From positions 5,208,001 to 5,272,000 of the forward strand of contig JAHRBS010000004.1 of assembly GCA_024305745.1 (NCBI GenBank): a stretch of 64,000 nucleotides of DNA. The letters run 5' to 3'. The first letter of the stretch is position 1, and every line of letters begins with the position of its first letter. The notes under the pieces were generated by a model. That model had not been told where the DNA came from. It did no database searches and worked only from the letters and a program-made list of their open reading frames with translations. The stretch is from Polyporus tsugae (Eukaryota; Basidiomycota; Agaricomycetes; Polyporales; Polyporaceae). This document shows, piece by piece, positions 11,494-21,000 of the stretch. The translations under genes and the position numbers were made by a program.

Positions 11494-11564
11494 AGCAGTC
11501 CATCTCTACAAGCAGAGCTAGAGGCAAGTCACGTCCAAGCCCGTCGTCAACGTCTCCGTGCTGA

Positions 11565-14500
11565 TCGGATCGGCAGGCCTTTGCCGCGGGGCTAGCGAAT
11601 GACGGCGATATGCCGTGTTCGATGAACTTGTCGGGGTGCTCGATGGGGTAGGGCGGACGTGCCGCGCTGAGTGTTGAACTTGCGAAAGAGCACGGTATCT
11701 TGAGTACCGAACACGATCCCACGCTAGACGAGGCCCGAGACGTCAGCTGCAGACGTCTGTCCAATGAGATCCTGAGGAGTTTATGCTCGAGGCCGAGTCG
11801 ACCCCATACTGTACCCGTCGAAACCGAGTATTCGTTCCTCGCTGTCCGGGGGCCCCAGATGGGCCGTACAGACTCGACGATGTCCCCTTGAGGGTTTCGG
11901 AAGGCACTGGCAAGGCGACGACCAGCCGTGTTCTGCGAAAGAGGGGAGTTGCCTCCGGGCACTCGTCGACCCGACCATAAGCCAAATTTGAGAACCTCCT
12001 CCCTACTGCCGAGAACCGTTCGTTCGTGGCCCCTGGGACCTACAAATGTCGCGAAAAATGTCAGCCGGCCCTGCCAAAATTCAAACGCAATGAATTCGAC
12101 CAAATTTCGAAACTCGTCGGATCGCCGCAAAACCGGCCTTGTTCGACGCGGAGTGGTGCAGGGACCTTGAAAATCACATGTAGCACGTGAATAGACGCGG
12201 AAGCGGCGAGAGAGGCGCGGTTTTCGAGCTCACCTGGCACAGAACCCCACCCCGCACGCTCGCGTTGACGTTCCACGGTTCGCTGGCCGTCGTCTGGGGT
12301 TGACGGCAAGATGGGCGAGATGCAATGAAATCGACATTTTGCGTCGATTTTTGAATCGTTCGCTGGCGGCGAAAGACGGCGCATTCGTTTCCAGGGTGTC
12401 CGTGGATGCTGTTACGGCACTTATGCCGGCTGCGAGATGCTGTACGGCAGAGACATGACAGAGGTTTTGTCGGCGGGGCGGACGTCTTGGGGATGCCGCT
12501 CCGCGACCACAGCACGGCCAGCTTCCAAATGTATAGGCCACGCTGGCGGGCTGGGACATGCATTTTGGGGGTCGTCGACGCCGGCCACACGTCCGTTGTT
12601 GCGAATTTCGTGCACCCGGCGCGTTCAGCTGCCAGCACGACGACGGCGCAAGGGCGGAAAATGCAGGAGCGCGGCGCCAAGTCGCGCAAACCTGCACTGT
12701 CGCCACAAGACACGAAAGGTACACCGGCACTCCTTGTAATTACGCGATATCGGTGCTGATAGAGCGTTGCAGACGTGCCCAGCTCAAATCATGGTGCACC
12801 GAGGCCAGGATCTTTAGCGAGAAGCGGGAGGACACTGTAGCGGATCTCTCCAGCTGCCCAGCGCACCAGTCAGAACGAAGCTGCGATGTGGGGTTCACGA
12901 ATTACGGCCAGAACACTTACTTAGCACAGAACGGCTCTTTCGATGTCCTGCTCCAAGTTCCTCGCCGGCTCGTCATATTTGAAGGTTCCAAGGTCTTCGC
13001 AGACGCCAATGGCATAGCTTTGACGTACCTCGAATGTCAGTTAGATGCATTGTGGCCGGCGGAGGGGGTCGGGATCTGGCCGAGCTTGCCTTGCACATGC
13101 TGTCCAGAGTGCGCCGTCACGTACGCGATGCCAGACGTCTTGAAGACGTCGTACGTATCTGTTGCAGCCGGCACGTCAGCGCGTCGTTCGCAGAATGAGG
13201 AGGCTTGGGGCTTTCTGCTTACCTACGTCGGCCCGCGCCGAGTAGAGCCCTCTGCGCAAGCGGCCGGCCGTTCCTTCCGCTTCTTGCCAATGTCGCCCTT
13301 GCGACCATTGCGGGAAGAGCGAGAGCGTCGTTCGTAGACGTTCGACGAGCGCGTTGTTCCCGGGAATGGCGGTGAACTTACCTGCACTGGGAGTCCAGCT
13401 GCCGAGATGTGTCAGGAGGCGGCAGTGCTCGCCCGGACGCCGGTTGCTCCCGTACCTCCGGGACCGACGGCTTGCGCGACAGGTTTGAACCATTCGCCCA
13501 CTTGTATGGCGAGGTTCGTGGTGTGCTCGAAGCCGGCAGGATGGCGGGTGGCTGGTGAGAGCTGAGATGCGACTCCTTCCATGTTCCCATTGCGCACGCG
13601 ATGCCAAAGGTTACATTGGCGCTTTTTTTTGAACCCATCCCCGGGTGCCGCGAATCGTGCGTACGTGGTCCCTGGGACCCACAAACACCGCCTGCGGTGT
13701 TCGCCGCATCGTCCGAAGCGACCGCCGGGAAACATTGTGCGCGGGGTGTCGGCTGGAAATCAAACGCAATGAAATCGCGTTTTTGAGCGATTTTCAGATG
13801 TCGTCCAATCGCTGCAAAACCAGCTGTGTTCGACGCTGGGCGACGCTTGGGCCCTGAGAAATGCCATTAGTACGCTCGGAGATGGAGGAGGCATGAGGGA
13901 GGGGTGATTTTCTCACTCACCCGACGCAGAACTCCGCCCTAATCATTGGCAATGGCGTTCCAGGGCTTGCCGACCGTCGTCCGAGGCTCGTCTGACTTCT
14001 GTTGAAACGTCTTGGACGACAGCCAGTCGATCCCGGGGGGACGCGGAAGGGATGAGGTCGGTGGTCGTGGCATGGGCCCCAAACACCATGAAATCGACGA
14101 TTGGCGTCGGGTTTTGTAACCTGCGTTGGCGGCGAGAAACAGCCCGGGCGTGTCTCGTAGATGTTCATGGATCCTTGTAGGCCGTGTGTGCTGCCTGCAT
14201 GATGATCAATGACATGATGTTGTGTGTTTGAGATATCACGCGCTTTGTGCACGGGGCGTTGTGGCGCGTTTTCTCGCATATGCCGTCTTGTGAACGCAAT
14301 CACGTACGCGATGCCGAACATCGGAGGCGTTGTGGGTACCCGTTGCAGTTGTTAAGTCAGCGCTGAGTCTACTTCAAAAGGATATACAGTGTCAGTACCT
14401 GGCTGACCTGCGCCGTCTCTTACCCACCTACGCCATATTTGGTTCGTCTGAGCAGTCTGGACTGTTTTCCTGCTTACCGGGCCTACTTCGTGGCGCGTCT

Positions 14501-14750
14501 GATGCAGCCCTACCTCCAGACGCAATTTCTCCCACGTCTCGCCCAGGGGGCCGATCGCGTACGAGGCGGCTACTTACAGTCGAAACCCTCTTATCCCATA
14601 CCTCTCATAACCCATAACCGGTGCATAACCCCTTATACCCCATGGGCCAAGGCCCTTCCCGACTCGGGAAAGCGGGGAAAACCCACGATCCCCTGAAATC
14701 CCATACCCATACCCTTTTGGGGGCCCAAATCCCATAGCGCCCGGGGGTAA
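11565..14750. other. Gene-poor stretch with diverged repeats
   Basis: No frame here shows conserved motifs or a coherent set of exons. The open frames are short and mirror each other on both strands. The only structure seen is a pair of diverged repeat copies and, at 14575-14745, C-rich simple sequence with many CCCATA-like words just left of the transposon nest. Confidence 0.5.
11995..14370. repeat. Two diverged copies of a repeat, about 1.65 kb apart
   Basis: Blocks in 12000-12440 recur in the same order in 13640-14170. They include a CCTGGGACC(T/C)ACAAA block, an AAACGCAATGAA block, a CGCAAAACC...TGTTCGACGC block and an AATGAAATCGAC block. A CACGTACGCGATGCC block near 13120 also has a partner near 14300. 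Spacing and order agree while much sequence has diverged, so this looks like an old tandem duplication of a non-coding or unrecognised unit. Confidence 0.5.
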
Positions 14751-14958
14751 AATATGTTTTTGACTCTGATCAAGGTGGTCATTCTGAGCATAGATGTGAT
14801 ATAAATGCTGTTCGAGTGAACAGCAAAGCGTTAGTGACCCATTTCAGGTCGTGTATGTACGTAGATGTGCTGGCAGAGGACCCCTGACAATTCACCCATA
14901 TCCCTGATGCCTAATCCGGACAATTTTTGGATTTTGGAGGGGTCCATGCATGATTTTT
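14751..14958 (+). repeat. Left copy of a 208-bp direct duplication (Q)
   Basis: The sequence is repeated at 26781-26988 with a single difference seen by eye. Its last 82 bases are the left terminus of the TIR element found whole at 26907-27690, and the first 126 bases are that element's upstream flank. The copy stops abruptly where the repeat of the tyrosine-recombinase element begins. Confidence 0.85.
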
Positions 14959-15288
14959 TCGGGGTAAGATGACAGTTTTCACGAGTCGAATCCCCCAGCG
15001 TGCGCGGTGACTAACTGGGCACTGACCCGACGCGCGCTACACCAGCGCCGCGACCGCACCGCATTGGATATGCATCCATATCCGACCGAGCCCGCACGGC
15101 TCCTCTTCCCGCTACGAGTCCGCCGACTCCTGAGCAGCTGGGCTCATATGTAGGCAGCCGGTCGAGACAGGAGACGCACTCTCCTTCTCACCCCCCGCGC
15201 GCTGCCTACAGGTGAGATGCGTCCTGGTCTCACTATGACAGCTCATGCTCACCCCCCGCGCGCTGCCTACAGGCTTTCGTTTTCGCTA
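14959..15288 (+). repeat. Left 330-bp direct repeat (A1) of the tyrosine-recombinase element
   Basis: It matches 26378-26707 with about two differences seen by eye. Inside it the 26-bp segment around CCCCCCGCGCGCTGCCTAC occurs twice (near 15187 and 15249). This copy is the leader of gag, so a promoter probably lies within it. Confidence 0.85.
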
Positions 15289-15315
15289 TTTTTGCTTTGC
15301 ACCATCTGACGAATC

Positions 15316-16764
15316 ATGACGGATGCGCCGCCCACGTCGACCAAAGAACGTCGCAAGCCGCAGCCCAAGGCCGGAGCTTCTGGACACGGGCAAAGGGAGC
15401 CCGAGCCCGAACCCGCCAATGCTGGAAGCACGACTCAGCAGCCCAAACCGTCTGTGGCTAGTGGATCGGCTCAGCAGCCCGGCACCGACGATGACGACCA
15501 CCCGCACGACGACACGGAGGCCCGGCCAGGAGGCGTTCGACCGGGACCACAGCAGACCGACGCTGCTGGAGCGGATCTCGAGGTCACCCGTGCATGCGAG
15601 GACATCGTCGAGGCGTACAGGCGAGGCCAAGCACAAAGGGGCTCAGCCTTCATGTCACTCGCTGCGGCCCTCGGAATGCAGCCGGGAACAGACAACGACG
15701 CCGCCGCCGTCAAGGCTTTCGACTCCTACACCGCGCAGATGCAAGAAGTCGACGCATACAGAAAGGAGAACGAGCCCGGAGACCGCGCGAGGGAGCAGTC
15801 ACCGGGCCGGGGCGCAGAAGTCGAAGAGGAGAGAGGCCGACCGAGGGCGGTCGGCAAGTCCAAGGGGAAGGAGAGAGCTGCCGGAGGTCAATCGAGGTCG
15901 ATCTCTCATCGCCGTTCACGCGGCCGGTCACGGTCCCTCACTCCTAGCGAGGATGAGCGACCCGCAGCCAAGAGGCCGAAGCAGGACCCGTCGCTTTTTG
16001 CCTGGGCGACCAAGAACACGGACGCCAAGAAAGCTCTGCGACCGGAGCTGCAGAAGACAATCGAGCTCCTCCGCGTGTACGCGCTCGACATCAAGTCCGC
16101 GAAGGCGAATTTACTCAACTCCGTCACCATCCCCGAGTTCCCGGACGCGGAATGGACCAATGTGCTTCAGGGCAAACCGGTCGACCTCAACCACGTCTTC
16201 AACGGTCAATACATGCTCGAGCAGGATGACAAACACGTCGAGAAGTTCGGGCCGGTCGAACTCTCCTACCGGACCGCTACTCCCGCAAAGGTCGTCAAGA
16301 CCTCCGGGGATTGGGTCATTGCCTGGCAGCGGACGATCGCCGCCACACTGTATGCTTTCCCCCATCGAGGCCCCGAACTCGACGGGTACCACCTGCACAT
16401 TTTCAGCCTTTTCAGCGCCATCCACTACACACGTCACTGGTGCATCCTCGACTATGACCGAGCCGTGCGAAAGAGGGTCGCGGCCAAGCGCGACCTCATG
16501 CTCACCGATGCACACGAATTCAGGGACCTCCACCTACAGTGCATCGACACCTTTGGAGCATCCGCAACTAAGGGTCCTGAAGAGGGGAAGAAGCGAGGAG
16601 GTGGAACACGGAAGCCGAAAGACGATGAAGCCTGCCGCCGGTGGAACAGAGGTATCTGCGACATCACCGACAGCACCTGCAAGTACACCCACAAATGCAG
16701 CATCTGCGCCTCCGGCGAGCACCCGGCTACCCGATGCACTAAGAACACAAAGCGCAAGAACTGA
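15316..16764 (+). CDS. Gag-like protein of the tyrosine-recombinase element
   Basis: 482 residues. The first 220 are polar, rich in Arg, Glu, Ser and Pro and probably disordered, including an RS-rich stretch (SRSISHRRSRGRSRS) suited to RNA binding. The middle (about 225-430) has helical character expected of a capsid. The C-terminus carries two zinc motifs: C-x7-C-x6-C-x3-H (from CRRWNRGIC) and a CCHC knuckle C-x2-C-x4-H-x4-C (CSICASGEHPATRC). The ATG at 15316 follows the left repeat closely. The stop lies 46 bp before the pol ATG, and pol is in the +1 frame relative to gag. Its job would be packaging the element RNA. The frame is intact. Confidence 0.85.
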   Translation: MTDAPPTSTKERRKPQPKAGASGHGQREPEPEPANAGSTTQQPKPSVASGSAQQPGTDDDDHPHDDTEARPGGVRPGPQQTDAAGADLEVTRACEDIVEAYRRGQAQRGSAFMSLAAALGMQPGTDNDAAAVKAFDSYTAQMQEVDAYRKENEPGDRAREQSPGRGAEVEEERGRPRAVGKSKGKERAAGGQSRSISHRRSRGRSRSLTPSEDERPAAKRPKQDPSLFAWATKNTDAKKALRPELQKTIELLRVYALDIKSAKANLLNSVTIPEFPDAEWTNVLQGKPVDLNHVFNGQYMLEQDDKHVEKFGPVELSYRTATPAKVVKTSGDWVIAWQRTIAATLYAFPHRGPELDGYHLHIFSLFSAIHYTRHWCILDYDRAVRKRVAAKRDLMLTDAHEFRDLHLQCIDTFGASATKGPEEGKKRGGGTRKPKDDEACRRWNRGICDITDSTCKYTHKCSICASGEHPATRCTKNTKRKN

Positions 16765-16810
16765 GGGGGCCTCAGCACCCCGTTTCCTCCGAGGTTTTGT
16801 ATGGGATGAT

Positions 16811-17717
16811 ATGGACCCGCCGAAACGTACTCTTTTAGACATGTCTCTCACGCATGAACCTTTACCGGATGTTCCTGACTCGATTCGTAACGACCCTGTG
16901 ATAAACGCTACTTTACGCTCGCGCCCAGACCTTTTCAAAATCGTAACACCCATTAAAGTAGATATTTTCGAATCCCTGCTTGCAGATCATCCCAACCCCA
17001 TTTTCGTTCAATCCGTTGTCAAAGGTCTCCGCGAAGGCTTCTGGCCTTTTGCTGATGGACGCCCAGACAAGTATCCCGACACGTGGGACGAGGTCCGCCC
17101 CCCGCTCACCGACGAGCACGCCACACAATTCCTCCGTGACCAACGAGACGAAGAGATCGCGCTAGGCCGATACTCCCCCACTTTCGGACCGGACCTCCTC
17201 CCCGGCATGTTCGCGATGCCCATTCACGTTGTTCCCAAGCCCCACTCGGACAAGCTCCGCCTGATCAATAATCTCAGTGCAGGAAAATTTTCTCTCAACG
17301 GCATGATTCGCCCGGAAGCCATCAAGGGCGCTGTCCTCGACGGCCTGCCAGCCCTGGGATACGAGTTCCGCAAGCTGCGTAAGCAGCACCCAGCGGAAGA
17401 CATCATCTTCTGGAAATCGGACGTCTCCCAAGCCTACCGCCGCATGCCCATGTCACCCTTCTGGCAGATCTTCCAGGCTGTCACCATTGACGGCCAGCGG
17501 CACATTGATCGATGCAACACGTTCGGCGGGCGCGGCTCACTCCGGGTTTGGCTCGCGTTCGACTCATGCGTCGCGTGGATTGCTGTCAACAAACACGACG
17601 TGTCCTGCCTCGTATCTTATGTCGATGACAACGCCGGACTGCAACTACGATGCCTCGTGGAATGGTATGTCACCTACAATGCCTACATGCCGAGGGACCA
17701 AGCCCGCACTCTCACCC
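16811..17717 (+). CDS. pol of the tyrosine-recombinase element, 5' part (reverse transcriptase)
   Basis: The frame from MDPPKRTLLDM holds the reverse transcriptase fingers and palm: PIHVVPKPHSDKLRLINNLS, WKSDVSQAYRRMPMSP and the catalytic YVDDN near 17618-17632. It is cut at 17717 by the copia element, whose target-site duplication CACCC is at 17713-17717. Beyond the copia element the protein resumes in the same frame at 24120, so the split is the only lesion seen. The frame is also open far upstream across gag, so translation by frameshifting instead of re-initiation at 16811 is possible. Confidence 0.85.
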
Positions 17718-18045
17718 TGTTGAACCCGGGGGCAAAGCCCACACCGGGCAGCAACTCTAGCGGAAGCTCCGCATACTCACCTGGAGGGGTTGTTGAGGCT
17801 TGTTAAGTGATGATGGTGGTAGGGTGTAAAGAACTGTCTGTATTGGGGGCTCTGGGGAGCCCGTATATATACTACTAGATTACATAAGAACTGTACAGTA
17901 GCATACACGGTGCACAGTCGAGCTGTGCGTGATTATCATAGACGAGGCTATGAGTAATCTGGCATGTGTGACAACTGGCGCTATGGCGGTGTCACAGCCT
18001 AGCGGCTATGTTGGCTGCCAGCGCTTGGCAGTGCCGCGCTCAACA
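17718..18045 (-). repeat. 3' LTR of the copia element (left copy)
   Basis: 328 bp. Its plus-strand sequence contains a TATATATA-like stretch near 17870 that may be the LTR promoter. On the minus strand the purine tract GCGAGGGGGAG lies directly inside it (about 18046-18056), so this is the downstream LTR. Confidence 0.93.
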
Positions 18046-18055
18046 CTCCCCCTCG

Positions 18056-21000
18056 CTAAGTACTCGGCATGGGTACGAAAGCGGATTTGGCGCTATAAGC
18101 TGGCCGTGGAAAGTGGAGCCCGAGTTGAGAGCGGAATTTAACGAATTTCATCGCTCCCAAGTTCTTGGTAAATATATCGGCGGGATTGTCGTCACCTTCA
18201 ATGTAGAATAGGTCGACGATGCCCTTTTCATGTACCTCCCGAATGTAGAATAGGTCGACGATGCCCTTTTCATGTACCTCCCGAATGTAGTGATAGCGGA
18301 TGTCGATGTGTTTAGACCTCGGTTCCGTTACTGGATTCGATGCAATGAAGATAGACCCTTGGTTATCTCCAGAAAGAGGTATATGATCGATATAGTAGCC
18401 GAGTTCTGCAAGTAGGTTGCGAACCCAGACTACTTGGCGACTACAATCACTCATCGCCATATACTCAGCCTCAGTTGAGGAATGAGCAATCGTTTTCTGT
18501 GCACGTGAAGTCCACGAGAAAACACCACCCGCTAGTTTCAGGAAGAATCCTGTCTGCGAGCGTCGAGTGTTGGGATCTGATGCCCAATCAGAGTCAGTAC
18601 CGGCAACTAAGCCAGTCTGAGCTTTGCCTTTGTAAACCAGGGAGTAATCCTTGGTTCCAACCAGATAGCGGCAGATATAGAGTGCATGCTTGAGGTGCTC
18701 CTCAGATGGGTTGGATGCAAACTGGGACAATTTTGTCACAGCGAAGGCTAAGTCCGGCCTTGTTCCTAACATGATATACAGTAGGGAACCGATGACTGTC
18801 TGGAACCTAGAGCGAAGCTCTGGTGTGGATTGCTCTTTGTTGGGCTCAGGTTGGTAACCTGCTGGGAGCGGAGTAGTAGCTGGTCGCGCGTTAGTCATGC
18901 CGCAATGTTCCAGTACTTTCTCTAGGTAGGCGCATTGATCCAGGTGGATATCGTTGCCTTTGCGTGTAATACGCATGCGTAAGAACTCTTTGGCATCGCC
19001 AAGGTCTCGACACTCCCACTTTCTCATGAAGCGAGCTTTCAGTTCAGCTACGAGCTTCCTATTTCGCCCACAAAAGAGTGCATCGTCAACGTAGACGATA
19101 ACAACTACAAGTGCTCCATCAGAGCGTTTGTAGATGTATATGCCTGCATCATTGCTGAGCCGTTTAAAGCCCATCAATGTCATGGACTCAGACAAGGTGC
19201 GCCACCACGCTAAACCTGCCTGCTTAAGCCCATATAGAGCACGTTTGAGTCTGAGGACTTTGTGCTCTGTGCCGGGTGTGCGAAACCCTTCTGGCTGCTC
19301 CATATATATCTCTTCGTCCAGCTTGCCATATAGGTAGGCACTGCGTACATCAAGGCCTGAGATATGCCAGTCCTCGAGCGTTGCTAATGCTGTGATGAGA
19401 CGCACTGTCTCGAATCGTACAACTGGGGAGAATATTTTGTCGAAGTCTTCGCCTTCGACCTGGGAGAAGCCTTTCACAACAAGCCTGGCTTTCTTTCGTC
19501 CGTCAGTTTTGACGTCGAATACCCAGCGGTTCTTGACAACCTTTCGCCCTTTGGGCCGGTCAACCAAGTCATACACATCGCGCCTGCAAAGAGCCTCTAA
19601 TTCTTCGCGGCAAGCATTGAACCACTCCTTTCGCTCATCCTTTGGTAGGACAGCGATATCACGGAAGGTCCATTCGCGCACATTAAGTGGCGAGGCCTTC
19701 TCCCCCTCATCGTCTGGTGGGATAGCCTTAGAAATAAGGTATTGGATGAGATATGCTCCCCCTTCCCGGCATAGTTCTGCCACATCAGTTCCATCTGGAT
19801 CACGCAGGGCATCTTCGACTTCCTCTGAGGACGCGTCTTCATCATCATCATCTTCGTATTCAGATGATTCGTCCTCATCATCAGTTTCTTCCTCAGAACT
19901 TTCGTTCGAGTGTGCCTCTGAGCTTTGCTCACTAGGAGCGCCTGAGTGAGGTGGAGGGACTGGCTCTGCAGGTATAGGTTCCGGTATGGGACCAGAGTCA
20001 TCCTCTTCCTCAGCGTCGCTGCTACTAGGTGAGATCATGGGAGTAGGCTCCCGTGGCGTGGTCCATTTCGAAGGTGGACGGAGTACGGGTTCATCGCGTG
20101 ATCGCGGAAGTGATCGAGAAGAGCTAGGCCCGGGAAGCCTCTCATCTCTGGATGGTGGCGCGGTATGAGAGCGACTCGTTTCTCCACGAACTTCAACCAT
20201 TTTCTTCCATGATTCCCGTTTCTCTATGTCCTTGAAAATGTCTGTAGGGTGTCGTGATTCACCATAGACATTCCCTTCGCGAACTGGTACTTTCCGTTCT
20301 CTCCCAGATCGTCGCGGAGGACTCGCGCCAGATCTTTCAACCGGAGGAGATTGCGGCAACACAGGGCTATGCACACTCCGCGGCGTCTGTCTGCGTGAAG
20401 TACGCTGTATAGGTAGTTCAGCCGGTGGTGCAGGAGGTGCGACGTCTCGCGCCTTGCCCTTGTCCTTTTTAGAAGGAAGGTTTTTGGGAGGACGATGTGG
20501 CTCCTCATCGTCATCAGGGAGATTCTTAGGAGCGGGGACTTGGTCCGCGGATTCCTGTGATTCCTCTTCATTGGGCGCAATCTGCTGCCTCTGTCGCTTC
20601 TGCTCGTGCGGACACTTCGGAAACATATGTTCATCAAATAGCGCTTGAGCAGCTGTAAAGATGACATTGTTTGGTAGGCGCATGAACTTATAATTGTGAC
20701 CTCCATCGCCGATGCCAAGGTAAACCATCAACTCCGATTTGGGGGATAGTTTATTCTTCCGCACTTCAGGTGGCAAGAAGACATAGGCTCCACATCCAAA
20801 GACGCGTAGGTGGCTAATGTCTGGCTTGGAGTCGTATAGAAGTTCATAGGGGGTTCGCCATTCCAGACGACGCATAGGCGTCCTGTTATAGACGTGTGTA
20901 GCATGATCAAAGGAGAATTCCCACCAGAACTGAGGTATGCAAGCGTCGTGTCGCATTGCCTCCCCTTTGTCCATGAGCGTACGAATTATGCGCTCGGCAC

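Larger units (their letters stand above)
7975..11564 (+). pseudogene. Ribonuclease H1 relic, split by a retroposed insert
   Basis: The N-terminal hybrid-binding (viroplasmin-like) domain is clear: GFYAVARGRVPGIYTTW at about 7986, an intron at 8039-8092, then DESPKQITSFTANKHQKF. The RNase H domain starts with VVYLDGACKGNGKLGSVAGIGV and meets TGA at 8466-8468. Parts reappear as PGGQTNNHAEL near 9240, WMPKWLRS at 9310 and YVKGHASEEGNESADYQAN at 9481, after introns at 9425-9480 and before 9303. A frameshift follows. The C-terminal segment PERDWDALIATLGDVSEDV then leads through an intron at 9626-9658 into a last exon that begins at 9659, is interrupted by a retroposon and ends at 11564. RNase H1 removes RNA from RNA-DNA hybrids. 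Stops, the frameshift and lost sequence between 8470 and 9220 make this copy non-functional. The exact start codon is uncertain. Confidence 0.82.

Noticed and set aside
12558..13337. A 259-codon plus-strand frame in the gene-poor stretch
   Set aside because: Overlaps equally long frames on the other strand, has no motif or intron pattern, and covers repeat sequence.
15323..16780. Upstream part of the long frame that runs from 15323 into pol
   Set aside because: Over this stretch gag is clearly coded in the other frame; only the part after about 16811 shows reverse transcriptase motifs.
19392..19949. A 185-codon plus-strand frame inside the copia element
   Set aside because: Ser-rich antisense shadow of the acidic linker of the copia polyprotein.
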